A DNA stretch of 64,000 nucleotides from Neofusicoccum parvum (taxonomy: Eukaryota > Ascomycota > Dothideomycetes > Botryosphaeriales > Botryosphaeriaceae). Below, piece by piece: positions 21,922-33,375 of the stretch. The notes beneath the pieces were generated by a model. The model did not search any database. It had not been told where the DNA came from and saw only the letters and a program-made list of their open reading frames with translations. The stretch covers positions 186,001 through 250,000 of the forward strand of contig CP087209.1 in assembly GCA_020912385.1 (NCBI GenBank), written 5' to 3'. Position 1 is the first letter of the stretch; each line of letters begins with the position of its first letter. Position numbers and translations under genes: made by a program.

Positions 21922-24072
21922 ATGGCCACCGAAATCTACGTCCCAGACGCCCGTGACGGCCACTTGCCTGTCGAGCCGAAATCTGCTTATGCTGCTGCTG
22001 TTGAAGAGTTGCCTGTGTCGACGCCCGCCTCCAACGGTACCAGTCTGCCCTACCCCAAGCATAAGAGAGCCGATGGAACAATCTCCGACTTTCAGATCGA
22101 GGACCACCTGATCGATGACGTCCGGAAGCTAAAGGTACACGGGACCAGAGATGTGTTGAAATCATGCCGCTGACCGCATCGAGGTCGCCATCATCGGCAC
22201 TGGGCTCTCTGGCGTCATCGCCGCATCTTTGCTACCCGCGAAAGTTCCCGGTATCCAGCTCACTCTGTTCGAGAAAAACGCCGATCTTGTAAGAAGACAC
22301 CGCTTTCTACGTGCATGGCGACACCTGATCTCTGACAGTACTAGGGCGGCACATGGTGCGAAAAAGAATCTCCCGCACGTTCGAAAACGACCTTCTAATA
22401 ATCGCTATCCAGGTACGAGAATTCATACCCCGGCGTCCGTTGCGATGTACCTGCGACCGCCTACCAAAGCACATTCGAGCCGAAGACAGACTGGTCAGAC
22501 GAGTTCGCAAGAGGTGCAGAGATCCGTGATTACTGGCAGGAAATCGGGAGGAAATACGGTGTATACGAGAAGACCCAATTCAAGACGAAAGTAGAGCGTG
22601 CCGACTGGGACCCTTCGCGGAGTCAGTGGAAATTGGTGGTGGAGAAGCTCGATACCAACGAAATCAGAGAGGAGTGGTTTGACTTCTTGGTCCCTGCCAT
22701 CGGTCACTTCAATGCTTGGAAAGTACGAAATACTATCCACTACATGTCAAACGAATGCTGACTGATCATAGCTTCCCGACTACCCTGGAATCAATGACTA
22801 TAAGGGATTCATCCGGCACTCGTCAAATTGGGATCCCTCATTTGATGCCACTGGCAAGACGGTCGCCGTAATCGGCAATGGTGCTAGCGGTATCCAGGTC
22901 GTGCCGGAACTCCAGCCGATTGTCAAGCAACTGGACCACTACGCCCGCAGTCCAACCTGGATCGCCGGCTCTCTCGGTGGCCGTGACCGTTTACCTGAAC
23001 CAATGCCCTTTTCCAAGGAGCAACTTGAAGACTTCAAGGACCCGAAGAAGTACCTGGAATACCGCAAGGCGCTTGAGGAAACGTACTGGAGGCGCTACGG
23101 TTCGGTCTGGAAGGACGGCGAAGAGAACAAGAACGCGCGCGAGAAATTCATTGACCTGATGGCCAAGCGCCTGACCGACAAGCCCGAACTCCTGGAACAG
23201 ATCATCCCGGCTTTCAGCCCTCACTGTCGCCGTCTGACACCTGGCCCGGGGTACCTCGAGGCCCTAACAAAACCAAACGTTAACTTCATCCGCAATCCCA
23301 TTAAGCGCTTCACCGAGACGGGCATCGAGACCGAGGACGGTGTCCACCGCCCTGTTGATGCCGTCATCTGCTCCACCGGCGCCAACGTCTCCTTCGCCCC
23401 GCCCTTCCCCATCGTCAGCGGCGACTACGACCTCTCCCGCGACTGGAAGCACGACGGCAAATTCGGCTTCCCCTACAGCTACCTGGGCCTGGGCGTCCCT
23501 GGCTTCCCAAACCTCCTCTTCATCTACGGTAACCCCCACCATTCCCCGTTCCCTCCCCCAAGCACAACTGACACGCCCTCGCAGGCCCCAACAGCGGCGC
23601 CGTCGCCGGCACCATCCCCCACGCCGCCGAAGTCCAGGTCACGTACATCGCGCGCCTGCTCCGCAAGGTGTCGCGCCAGGGCATCGCGACGGCGACCCCG
23701 TCGCGCGCCGCGACCGACGACTTCGTCGACTACTGCGACGCCTTCTTCCCGCGCACCGTCTTCTCGGAGAACTGCAGCAGCTGGTACAACGGCGGCCGCG
23801 CCGGCGCCAGGGTCCACGGCGTGTGGCCGGGCAGCGGCGCCCACGTCAACTTCGTGCGGCAGGACCCCCGCTGGGAGGACTGGGAGTGGGGGTACGGCGA
23901 CGGGGCGCGGGGAGGGAGGAACAGGTTCGCGTATCTGGGGAATGGGCGCACGGCGAAGGAATTGGATCCGGAGAGTGATTTGTTGAGTTGGTTGAGGGTG
24001 CCCGGGGAGGTGGATTTGAGGGATTTGCATGAGAGGTGGTATGAGGTTGAGAGGGAGTATAGGAGTGGGTGA
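21922..24072 (+). CDS. Baeyer-Villiger-type FAD monooxygenase
   Basis: Class B flavoprotein monooxygenase that would use NADPH and O2 to insert oxygen next to a ketone, or oxidise a heteroatom. The substrate is unknown. Six exons, 21922..22134, 22184..22288, 22345..22355, 22413..22722, 22772..23528 and 23585..24072, give 627 aa. The third exon is only 11 nt and is required to make GGTW-YENSYPGVRCDVP. Motifs: FAD Rossmann fold VAIIGTGLSGV, BVMO fingerprint YKGFIRHSSNWD (matching [FY]xGxxxHxxxW[PD]), NADPH Rossmann fold AVIGNGASGIQ, and ICSTGAN. Late conserved text is LLFIYGPNSGAVAGTIPHAAEVQ after the last intron. The 3' end switches to G-rich codons. The gene sits next to bioB, but no biotin role is known for this family. 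Confidence 0.9.
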
Positions 24073-26191
24073 GTTGGGGGTGGGGGGTTGGACGGGTAGA
24101 ATGGGGATGTAGATGGGTGAGGGGAGACGAGAGAATGATAGATTCTGAGAACGACTGCATCGTCAACGTTATGGCTTATCGGCTTTGGATGATCAACGTG
24201 CCTGAACGATATTGCGGGCACACATACCTGGCAGGTGAGGCCAAGAGCATGCGCAGCTGACGCGTGCGGCCGGAGGCTGAATTGTTCTTCTCTGTGGTCA
24301 GCAACGACACGAGTTAAACACCATTCTTCGCTCGTCATTCTGGGTACTGTGGCCCGCGATTGCCGACAGACCCACTGTTATACCTCCAACACACTGACAA
24401 AACTTTGTCCCTCCCGGCCAATTTGCCTCAAGTTTTCTCTGGCAGTCAGAGCCGGGTTTTGCGAGGTGATGCTGGAGGTCTTCTCCATTTTCGGCAAATG
24501 CTTCCACTGGCATCATCGGGTGTTGATGATGATGAAAATTATCATTCATCTCGTTGCCCAGCCATTGTCAGGTAGGGCCGGAAAGGCGGAGGAAGTCTGG
24601 GAGACAGGGGACAGGAGCAAGACAAGTCTGATTCTTTGGAGTTGCTTCAAAAGCCAGTAGCTGACAAACTCTGGTTCAACAGCACTGAGACGAGGAAGCA
24701 ACTTCCACGCTGGAAATACGGAGACAAGTTTGGTAGAAGCGGCTTTTATGCAAGTCTCGAACCAACTCCGTTGCATTACGGGATGTTTGGGCTAGTGACA
24801 GATCGACTCGGCTGCACACATCATGGTACCAGTGAGCACGTGGACAAGGGCCTGCAAGAGGCAGCAGATACGACATTTGCGCTTCTGTAAGTTCACCGAA
24901 GGGCCTTTAAATGGCCGTTTGAAGGTAGTCCTGGACTCTTCTTGTCCCTCAAGGTCAGCTCGGTTGCGTCAATTGGACGAAGAAGTCACTTTATGACCCA
25001 CTTTCTGGACCTGCCCGCTTCGCATGCCCAGTTCTCGGCAACTTACTTCGGGGGAGGATGCGATAGCCAGGAATGCCGTTATTATTGAGGAGATTTAGAG
25101 ATGCTACTCAGTTAAGCCAGATGCTGAACTTCATAATCGATCGGTGTTGATGATGAGAAGCGTTTTCATGCTCTGTATCGCTATTCGCTTTCAGCTGGTG
25201 CGCCCGTAAATGAGGAATGGAAATCAACGAAGGATGGGGGAGGACAGTAGCTCCGGAATTAGTGTGTTCTTCATTTCTTGCCGAACCGTAGCGTTGACAA
25301 GCATGTGATGTTGTATTGCCCGTTGTGCGGAGGAAGCGGCAGAGTCCGACTCTTAAGAAAGACGCAAGCTGACAAATATTCAACACACACATGACGTTCA
25401 TGCTAAACACCCAAGACATTTCTGGTCATCTGAGTCCTGGACGGCTACCGTCTCTGGTTTAAAGGACCAGCGACTCCGTTCTTTATTCGACCTTTCTCCT
25501 TCAGCTCGAATCTTCAGAGACCTGCCTATGACCTCTCAACAGCAAATAGGCGTCAGCTCCCTTGCCTACCGGAAATATTAATTAAAAACCGGGTTTCTCT
25601 GTGTAAATGATCCAAAAGAATAATTTTACTTGTAGATGTTCTATACGCTCCCTGCTTCAACCTTTCAGCCCGTCTTTTTGTCTCCTTCCCTGCTACTACT
25701 GTGCTCATCAGCGGTTACGCCAGCGAATTCGGTTTCTTTAGTGTCTTTTGGATGATTATAATACTCACTCTTCAAATATCCCTAGTATCAAATGATTCAG
25801 GTTTACAAAGGAAAAATATCATTCGAATTCGAACTCGACTTCAGCAAAAAGTAGGTTGCGTAGGAGACTCCATGCACAGTCCAGAGCGCCATCGTCAACG
25901 CATTCTCGACTTGCCTTACTATCCAAAGTTTAGGAGAGCTTTTCGCACCTTTCATACACACTCACGCGACAGTTTTCTTGATTACTGTCGTCTCCTGCCA
26001 GCCATGAGTGGGATGCCAAGGTGGCACAGTCTGGGTATACGAGAGTACCTGGTTAGCGTCAGGCAGCAGTTTACTACGCCGCAATTCAGACCCTGGCAAG
26101 AGGGGTTGCACATGGGGCGTTCTTTGGGAAATTGGGTCCATCATCCAATCAGATCAATCATGGTAGACGCTCAATTGCCTTAAATGTAGCC
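24073..26191. other. non-coding stretch
   Basis: No supported gene in about 2.1 kb. ORFs such as 25701-26183 (+, 160 codons) and 24235-24660 (+) have no motif and poor composition. The segment from 25550 to 25830 is AT-rich. Confidence 0.4.
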
Positions 26192-26317
26192 CAGCGCTTA
26201 GAGCACACAGCCTAGCGCTCAAAGCACACGGCGCAGCGCTCAAAGCACACGGCGCAGCGCTTAAAGCACACAGCCCAGCGCTTAAAGCTTACATCCCAGC
26301 GCTTAAAGAGTGCAGCC
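26192..26317. repeat. 21-bp minisatellite, six units
   Basis: Six tandem units of exactly 21 bp. Each starts [C/T]AGCGCT and continues like TAAAGCACACAGCC. Units 2 and 3 are nearly identical (GGCG ending), and units 5 and 6 diverge in the second half. Each unit holds the palindrome AGCGCT, so the array presents six evenly spaced palindromes two helical turns apart. It lies 230-356 bp upstream of the SesB-like ATG. Confidence 0.9.
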
Positions 26318-26547
26318 GCAATTCGCTCTAATAGGCGAGTGATGCTGACTGATCAGCGGATGAGTGCTATAAATCTCGGGTTCCACACACTGGTCCGTCG
26401 GCGTTGTCGTACGCATCTTTCATCTCCTCAACATCCAAATCCTATTTGCTCAGCTTTGATTTGGTTGCTCACCTGAACGCTTATCAATCTTTTCGTTTTC
26501 ATCTCCGCTCGAGAAAAGTTGTTTTTCCGGCTTTTTGTTTCGAGAAA

Positions 26548-27886
26548 ATGGCATCTGGTCCATCGAGCACGACATACAGACTCCAAGGCATACCAGCCGA
26601 TATTGGAGAGAGAGACATCCCCGGTTTGCTACGTGAAGCCTGGAAGCTACCCGCATCGACAGAAGTGACAGTGCGCTCGCTCGCAACAAGCCCTTACCGG
26701 CCGGAACAAAAGGTCGCCACACTCACTTTCAGCAAAACGCCAAAGGCCCTACAGCCTGGACAGAATGAATGGCCATGCTATGTCAATAGCAAGCTCCAGC
26801 TGGTCCTGGACACGCATTTCCACGGATTTACGCCCCTGCATTCTGACCCTGACTCTGAATGTTTTCTTGAGTAAGAAAAGAGATCGACACTACAACAGTT
26901 TCCCGCTGACTTTTTGTTGTTGTATCGCCGTCTCCGGCCTTGGCGGCCATGCGTTCGGCTCGTTCGAGAGCAATATTGATCCTGGTTCCATGTGGCTTCG
27001 CGACAGCCTTCCTCATGATCTACCTCAATCACGCATCTTCATATACGGTTATGATGCAGGAGTAGTCGACAGCACGTCTTCCAAGAATATTGCCGACTTT
27101 GGAATGGAGCTTCAGCAATCGATTAACCAGCTCAGGCCCCGGGAAAAGGTAAGCGGTCCAAAAAGAAAAAGCCACTCATCTGTTCTGATACGCGACAGGG
27201 CGCACCAAGGCCATTGGTTTTCATTGGACACAGTCTCGGCGGATCTATTATTAAGCAGGTTCGTGCTTTGTATCGTTAAGTCACGGTCATTGAGCTAACT
27301 AAGGTCTACTTGGAAGGCTGTCATCAATATGCACGAATCCAGGGCAGAGTGTGACCAGGTGAACCTTCAATCTTTGCGTGCAGCCCTTTTCTTTGCTGTC
27401 CCAAACTTGGGAGTGGACGACATCACGGCTCTCACCATCATGGTGCAGGGAAAACCAAACGAAAGGCTGGTGGAATCACTCAAAAGGCCATCCAAACCAT
27501 TGCTCGAGCAGAATCACCTGTTCGATATTGTTTCACATCAGGTCGTGAAACACTGGTACTATGAGATGAAAGCTGGAGAGGTATGCACAAGATCGATACT
27601 GTAACCTATTCTAAGGTTCTAATATGATGGTCAGGTGAATCCGAAAAGGAGGATGTCGGGTCCGGACGAATTACTCGTGGATTCATACTCAGCTACAAAT
27701 GGCCGCCCAGTTCTGTCGGTGCCAGATAGCCACTTCGTTCACCCAATGAACCGGACACACTCTGAGATCGTCAAGTTTCCTCATCAATACGATCGGTACT
27801 ATTTGATGGTTTCTGAGCACCTCAAAGACATCAAGATAGGTATTCTGCAGACCAAAGGCAGTACAATCGGAGGCCGGCGGATTTGA
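26548..27886 (+). pseudogene. SesB-like alpha/beta hydrolase (NLR N-terminal domain), first intron lacks AG acceptor
   Basis: Homologue of the serine-hydrolase domain found alone or in front of NACHT/ankyrin modules in fungal NOD-like receptors (SesB/SERAC1-like), linked to non-self recognition. Five coding pieces: 26548..26870, 26923..27148, 27199..27258, 27317..27580 and 27635..27886. Motifs: YRLQGIPADIGERDI, DTHFHGFTPLH, AVSGLGGHAFGSF, MWLRDSLPHDLPQ, RIFIYGYDA, nucleophile elbow FIGHSLGGSIIKQ (GxSxG), FFAVPNLGV and HSEIVKFPH. The last three introns have good GT...AG ends. The first has donor GTAAGA and branch GCTGAC, but the frame-keeping acceptor position reads TG rather than AG. The only earlier AG would make a 28-nt intron. 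Unspliced reading stops at once (GAG TAA) after about 108 codons. It is either a recent pseudogene or uses a non-canonical site. Confidence 0.7.
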
Positions 27887-28140
27887 GAAGGGAGGAGGTT
27901 GATTGACATTGCAGTTGTGGTGCTTTACTCTGAAATCGTTTCAGTCTGGTCAGTATTACCGTGTAGGAATTCTGTGGATTTGAGAGCAGCCAAGACCCGT
28001 GGAGTCATCCTTAATGGAATGCCCGATGGAAAGATTGGACTATGGAAACCAAAACGTGGCAAATATGATCATCGCATCTGTCTTCTTCTAAGGGATGGGT
28101 TTATAGGTTTAGAAATCACTATATGACTTTCATAGCGTTT

Positions 28141-28660
28141 TGCTGAATCAGCTATTGCCACAGTCTATGTTTATGCAATATTTGAAAAGTATGCTCGAGA
28201 TTAATCAACACTTGGCGGCAAGTCTAAATGGGAGGAAGAGGAGCTTAAAGGCTCCCTACCATCCATTATTGCTGAAGCCATCTCAGAGAGAATTTCAGTA
28301 ATCATCTTCGTAGGTGCACTTGAAGATTGATAGAAAAATGCTATGAGATTAGTCAAATTATTCCAGGAGCTTCAGGAAACCGCAAATAAGCCTGAATATA
28401 AATTCGAGTGCGCCATAAGGATCTACTTTGCTATCATCCATGCCGTGGACCTTCTCCAGCAAAACGAGGACTTTGGAACATAATTTCTCAAGCCACTCCA
28501 AACTACTAAGAACCTCTATGGTTCTAGAAGGATGAGGTTATACCAGGATTTCAACGCTTTATTGGCTAGACGAAGCGGCTTTTTCATACAGAAAAAGTAG
28601 GATTTGGACGAAACCAAGCAACGAATAGAGAAGTGTAAGTACGAGGTGTTTTAGGCTAGA
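28141..28660 (+). pseudogene. NACHT-type NLR relic
   Basis: An AT-rich relic about 0.3 kb downstream of the hydrolase. One frame (28211-28330) reads KSKWEEEELKGSLPSIIAEA, then ERISVIIFVGALED and a stop. This resembles the segment leading to the Walker B box of fungal NACHT domains, where the family has a VDALDE-like box. A second frame continues MRLVKLFQELQETANKPEYK, and further open stretches are separated by stops (for example YQDFNALLARRSGFF). No Walker A box was found. It probably belonged to the same NLR as the hydrolase. Confidence 0.55.
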
Positions 28661-28775
28661 TGATATCTCTGAAGTATCATATATCGGCAACGAAAGCCAG
28701 TTAACGTGGAGAACCAGATGAAGATGATAAAGTATGTTATTTCTCCAAAGTTCAGACCAAAATGGGCATCGCAGC

Positions 28776-29765
28776 CTACTTGCCTCTCCTCAAAGAGTAA
28801 AAGATCTCATACATCCTGTCCTCCTGATCCGGAGTGAACTCAGTTTTACTGCCAAACCATTAGCAACGGAGCTCCAAAAACCCACTCCCACTCCCACCAC
28901 TCACCACTCATCCGAGGAATAATCCATATAATTATGCACCGGATCCACGCCCTCCTCCCCCGGACACGAGTCCTTCCCCACCGGACACCCCTGCGTAGCC
29001 TCACTCTGCGCCGGCGTATCCGGCACGCCATCGCCCTCGCCCCCGCACTCGAACCCGTCGAACGTGTGCAGCAGCCCGAACCAGTGCCCCACCTCGTGCG
29101 TCGCCGTCTTGCCGGCGTCGTCCAGGCCCATGTAGCCGCCGCCGGGGCCGCCCGGCAGCGTGTCCGGGTTGACGTGGCAGCCGTCGAAGACGTAGTAGGA
29201 GGTGCCGTTGATGCCGGTGCCGAGCGGGTCGGCGACGGGGAAGTTGCACAGCCCGGTGATGCCGCCGGGCACGCCGGACATGCCGGTTTGGAAGTAGATG
29301 TTGAGGGTGGCGTAGTCGCCGCGGCGGAGGGCGAGGGACATGTCGCGGTGCTGGATGACGGCGGCCCAGGAGTCGTTGGTGGTGAAGGTGGTGGCGAGGA
29401 GGTTGAAGGTGATGTTGTGGGGGGCGAAGGCTGAGGTGAGGACGGAGAGCTGAGGGTTGGGGTGAGTGACGTCTTGAGATGGTGGGGGAGGTCGTGAGTA
29501 CCTGGTCCTGAAGCATTTGAGTGGTGATTGACCCGTTCTTTTCTTGGCTTTCTACTACATGGAAGTAGGTCGGAATTACTAGCCCTTCGCCTTGTTCACG
29601 AGGCTTTAGGAATGATTTTGATCCTGAGGTTTGTTTCCGCCACTGGTGCTCTTTGGCAACCGCCAATACATCCGCGCTGGGTTCATTTGTCCCGCACTTC
29701 TGGCTCTCTTGTGCAATAACACTGACAGATGCCAAAAGAATTATGAGCAGACTTTGTATGTGCAT
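28776..29765 (-). CDS. secreted pappalysin-like (M43) metalloprotease
   Basis: Extracellular zinc metalloprotease of the MEP1/M43B type. Three exons, complement(28776..28848, 28905..29449, 29502..29765), give 293 aa. Residues 1-18 (MHIQSLLIILLASVSVIA) form a signal peptide. The zinc site is HEVGHWFGLLH (H206, E207, H210, H216), and the Met-turn is NYMDYSSDE. Conserved Cys-bearing stretches GLCNFP, DGCHVNPDTLPGG and FECGGEGDGVPDTPAQ match the family. The last exon is only 73 nt. It supplies the usual closing segment after the Met-turn (a Cys, then KTEFTPDQEDRMYEIFYSL). Without it the ORF reads into an unrelated tail, so the splice (GTGAGT...TTTGGCAG) is convincing. A TATA pair lies just upstream of the start. 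Confidence 0.92.
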
Positions 29766-30292
29766 GTTGATTATGTTGCAATTATACGGACGTTTGGGGA
29801 GTTTTCAATTCTGAATGATCGCCTCAAGAAAATTGCCAAAGTGCGGACGCTATATACTATATACACAACGTCTCCTGATCGGATCCGGGACCCAGTACCG
29901 CTTTGAGCCTTCTACCCGTGGTTTAATACGAGATGCTGTTACTGTACGTCGTATTCAAGTGCTTGGCCATCGCCAAAACAAGTCACCTTCCTACCATGTT
30001 TCTCGGCTAAGACCTAGCGCCAAACCTCAAGAGGCAGCTGGTCAGGGCAGATTTTGAGTTTATGAGCAGAGCAGGCACATTCCGCAGGTCTGTAGGACAA
30101 GTGGGTGGTATATTTTCGTCTGCAGGAGTAATTAAGCATGGAGGTGAGGTGGAATCATGTCAGAGCTCTAGAAGTTGCACGCAAGGAATCAATTGTAGAC
30201 ACGCTCTACACTCGCATAGGGGAAATTTTACATGATACAGACATACATAACCAGAACATGAGAAACATAAAGTACATTAAACGGTTAACCCC
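29766..30292. other. spacer between metalloprotease and membrane-protein genes
   Basis: This 527-bp stretch holds the metalloprotease promoter at its left end. Its right end is the 3' region of the leftward membrane-protein gene. No gene is visible. Confidence 0.4.
29851..29863 (-). promoter_or_regulatory. tandem TATA elements for the metalloprotease gene
   Basis: Two TATATA hexamers (29851-29856 and 29858-29863) lie 86-98 bp upstream of the metalloprotease ATG. The function is inferred from position. Confidence 0.45.
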
Positions 30293-31429
30293 TCATTTAC
30301 CTTTCTCTTCATCAGTCACCCCGTTTGCCCTCTGCAGTTTCTTCCTGTGCTCCTTTGCTCCGTACGAAAACTCTCTTACTACCATGAAAATGAACAAACC
30401 CAGCAGATTGGCAATAACAATAGCGATGAAGATCAGCACAATGATGGCAAAGACTTTGCCAACCGAATAAATGGCCTTCCAATCCTCACTCTTCCAGCCG
30501 CCCTTCTCGGTATTGATGGCAAGGTTGATGCCACCCATGATGAGGTTGCAAATACCGAACATGAAGAGAAGGGGGCCGTAAAAGCGAGTGAAGTAAGCAT
30601 TGTAGTTGCCGTACGCCTTCTCGAACGTGAAGTCGGTCAGCACGAACTTGGCCCAGAAGTTCAGACGGCTGAGACGAAGGTCGCCGTAGTGCCACCGAAG
30701 CGAGACGGTGGAATCCTGGACGTGGGAGTAGTCGAAGGGCTCGATGAACGCGACGAAATCCTCGAAGGTAATTTTCGCCGCCTCGGTGGCGTCGGGTGGA
30801 GTGTACTCCTCCGGTATCAGGCCCTTGTCGACAGCGATCTTGAAGTCCACCGGGTGCTGGATCATGTGGCAGTAGGTTCGCATGAAGCCCAAGGTAGACC
30901 GGTGAACAAGCTGGCCGACGGGATCAGAGCAGAATTCCTCGGTGAAGACAGTCTCCCAGAAGTCGTAGGAGAGAAGGAAAGGCGGGATCGGCTTGTAAAA
31001 GGCCCGCTTGTCGTGCCAGACACAGTGAAGCTCCGGGTTCTGAGTGACGGTGATGTCCCGGCCCCGCACGACTTGAAGTGATAGCGTGTTGATGTTGTCG
31101 CTGTCATGTGTGGCGATGATCCATAGCCAGTGGTAGAATTTGTCGAGTTTGGGAGTGGTTATGTTTTTCTTGAGGTATTTTGCGATGCTGGTCAGATCGA
31201 GCGTCGTCTGCGGGTGTCCAGGCAAGCGGTCTGGCAGTTTCTTGTTGGTGGACTCGAGCCACAAGTTGCCGGAGGCAGGTTTGTGCAATCCGTGGAACAG
31301 GGCGTGCTTGAGAAGGAAGGGCGGTCCATAGGAGTAGGGCTTATAACTTTGCGGCTTCTCCATCTTTTCCCTTTTGCCGAAACAGAGTCTGGTGTCTGGG
31401 GGAGTTTGGTCCTTGGCGCACGTAAGCAT
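30293..31429 (-). CDS. fungal two-TM membrane protein (DUF6601-like)
   Basis: Single-exon gene of 378 aa. The pattern is that of a fungus-specific family of unknown function, probably DUF6601. It has a soluble N-terminal region with GRDITVTQNPELHCVWHDKR and YKPIPPFLLSYDFWE, then a repeat of conserved aromatic and basic residues (GFMRTYCHMIQHPVDF, LSRLNFWAKFVL). Two transmembrane helices close the protein: YGPLLFMFGICNLIMGGINL and VFAIIVLIFIAIVIANLLG. A basic tail, AKEHRKKLQR, follows. The first Met is at 31429. The Met at 31363 (MEKPQSYKPY) is an equally likely start because the first 22 residues look unconserved. No function should be assumed, and the DUF label is from recall. Confidence 0.78.
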   Translation of the reverse strand: MLTCAKDQTPPDTRLCFGKREKMEKPQSYKPYSYGPPFLLKHALFHGLHKPASGNLWLESTNKKLPDRLPGHPQTTLDLTSIAKYLKKNITTPKLDKFYHWLWIIATHDSDNINTLSLQVVRGRDITVTQNPELHCVWHDKRAFYKPIPPFLLSYDFWETVFTEEFCSDPVGQLVHRSTLGFMRTYCHMIQHPVDFKIAVDKGLIPEEYTPPDATEAAKITFEDFVAFIEPFDYSHVQDSTVSLRWHYGDLRLSRLNFWAKFVLTDFTFEKAYGNYNAYFTRFYGPLLFMFGICNLIMGGINLAINTEKGGWKSEDWKAIYSVGKVFAIIVLIFIAIVIANLLGLFIFMVVREFSYGAKEHRKKLQRANGVTDEEKGK

Positions 31430-33375
31430 GTGCTTTTCACAAGTATAGACGCAATGCTTGTTGTTACCTTGGCTGGGATGCTTTGTTTGATCAGAAGCGT
31501 GAAAGCAAGAGCTTCCGCAAAAATGGGGATTTCTGGGGCCAAAATTTGGGGAGGAAGTGCTCTTTTAGATTGCAGAACATCCCGGGGGCTGAGTTATAGA
31601 TGATCGCCTCGCAACTGACATGAGGCCCCACTTTACTACGTGTACAGCCGCCAGGAACATCTTGGCAGAAGAAAGAGTCCAATCGGAAGGTGTGAAGTAG
31701 AGGATATCAAGGGTCCTGAATCTCCTCGTCCATTTCGCTGTCTCGCAACGACGTCAAATCAATCACCGGTGTGCTCACCGCGCCGTAGTAGGACGCTGCC
31801 CTCCACGGCCAAGAAGTCTGCAGCACGCGTGCCACGAGAGCATGCATTGATGGAAGACACCAGCGCATGTCTCTCGTCGCGTTCTGGAACACGCTCTCTC
31901 CATCCACTGTACGAGGCCTGTGGGGTGACTCCAGGCACAAGCGACTCCGCCCGGGCCTGCAAACGCACCGGTGAGCCCTCTCCTCACCCGCCAAGTACCG
32001 CCAACACAGAACCCGAAACGAAGCAGACACTTCTGGGACTTGCAGAGGAGATCGTAACTCGAGCAGCTTAGCGCCGCGAACATGCGTGGGATTGCTGAGC
32101 CCCAGCATTGTCTGGGCCTCGAGTATTAAAGAGGCGACTGGCCGAGAAATCGCGCACCACGCGGGCTCCTCACCGCTCCATACCGCCCATGTCCGGAGCA
32201 CCCGCCTCGCGAGATTATCATCATGCAGAGGTGCATTACAGCCAGCAGCCAGCGCGAGCACTTTTTGCAACCACATTCGCATGGGAAGTTGGAGCATTTA
32301 TCCTCGAGCTGGTTCGAAAAGTACCTCAGCATACGCATATGTACCTTCATCAGCCCCCACAGCAGTTGAAGTATCTATCCGGACGAAGATTCGTAGGAAA
32401 AGAAACAGTCAACCTATATGGTAAAACGACCATATATGGACTTGTTGCAGCATTTTCCGAACCGACCTCGTCCATCTTCCCACGGCGAACTGTGATGACA
32501 TGTACTCTCTCCCGTACCGTCGTCGGGTTGTTTCGCTGCGTACCGCTGACTGGACGCCGGAGGGATCTGCATCCTCCACGGCGAGCTGAACAAAGAGCCA
32601 TAGATTGTGGTTTTCTTCAGCATCAGTGTCGTCTACTTCGAGGTCGATGTTTCTACTACCACTCACTGCTCCACCATTGGTCCTCCATGGTCATCCGGCC
32701 GGGAACTGTGGAGGGGCCAGCACTTAGGGCCACCACTTTTAAGCTCGGCAATGAACACATTGAGCAAATGAACGAATTGATAGCTATCATAGTATTCTCG
32801 TCAAGAGCCCAATTGGCCCTCCTCGTCCTGCAGGAAAACAAAGCCGTACAAGGGGCATGAAGACGGGAGAGCCGAAAGCAAGCTACTTTCAGGAGACGCA
32901 GGCAAAGATGGACAGTCAGACGAGGTGCTCAAGAGAACACGAAGGTTATGAGGTGTAGCTTTCCGGTGTCTTCCGTTGCAGACCTGCTTTACGTAGGTGC
33001 CGCAGCCAGTTGACAAAGACGTGGAGGGGTGCACCTTTCCATGAATAGGACTGCGTGTCTATTTCGAGCCGCAGAATCCTTCCAGATAACCACTCCGCCT
33101 CTCCACCGTGCGACACGCTCATTTGACCCCGGGGCACGCCATCTATTCTCCAACCCAAACCGAAGCCGCTTCTAAATCCAGACGACCAGATAATTCACGA
33201 CTGCACCTCGAAGCACGCACCCGGCGCAGGAGAAGAATTCGAAAAGCAGGCACAACGCAGATTCCTCAACTACGCTAACACGAGAAAGAAACCCCGGCAA
33301 CTACAATCTACCCCCCTCTGTCTACCCATGTACCTCATTTCATGGAACCCCCCTTTAAACCTTCACCACAATCAC
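31430..33375. other. non-coding stretch with unsupported ORFs
   Basis: About 1.9 kb without a supported gene. Long ORFs exist at 32108-32860 (+, 250 codons) and 31707-32297 (-, 196 codons), but they overlap antisense, lack motifs and have no good splice partners. The last 80 bp before 33375 are C-rich and form the 3' flank of DOP1. Confidence 0.4.

Noticed and set aside
25701..26183. 160-codon plus ORF before the minisatellite
   Set aside because: No conserved pattern, and it starts in AT-rich non-coding sequence.
31707..32297. 196-codon minus ORF
   Set aside because: No family pattern, and no splice-extended version gave one.
32108..32860. 250-codon plus ORF
   Set aside because: No recognisable motif and mixed composition. 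It overlaps antisense ORFs of similar quality, so it is left as unsupported.
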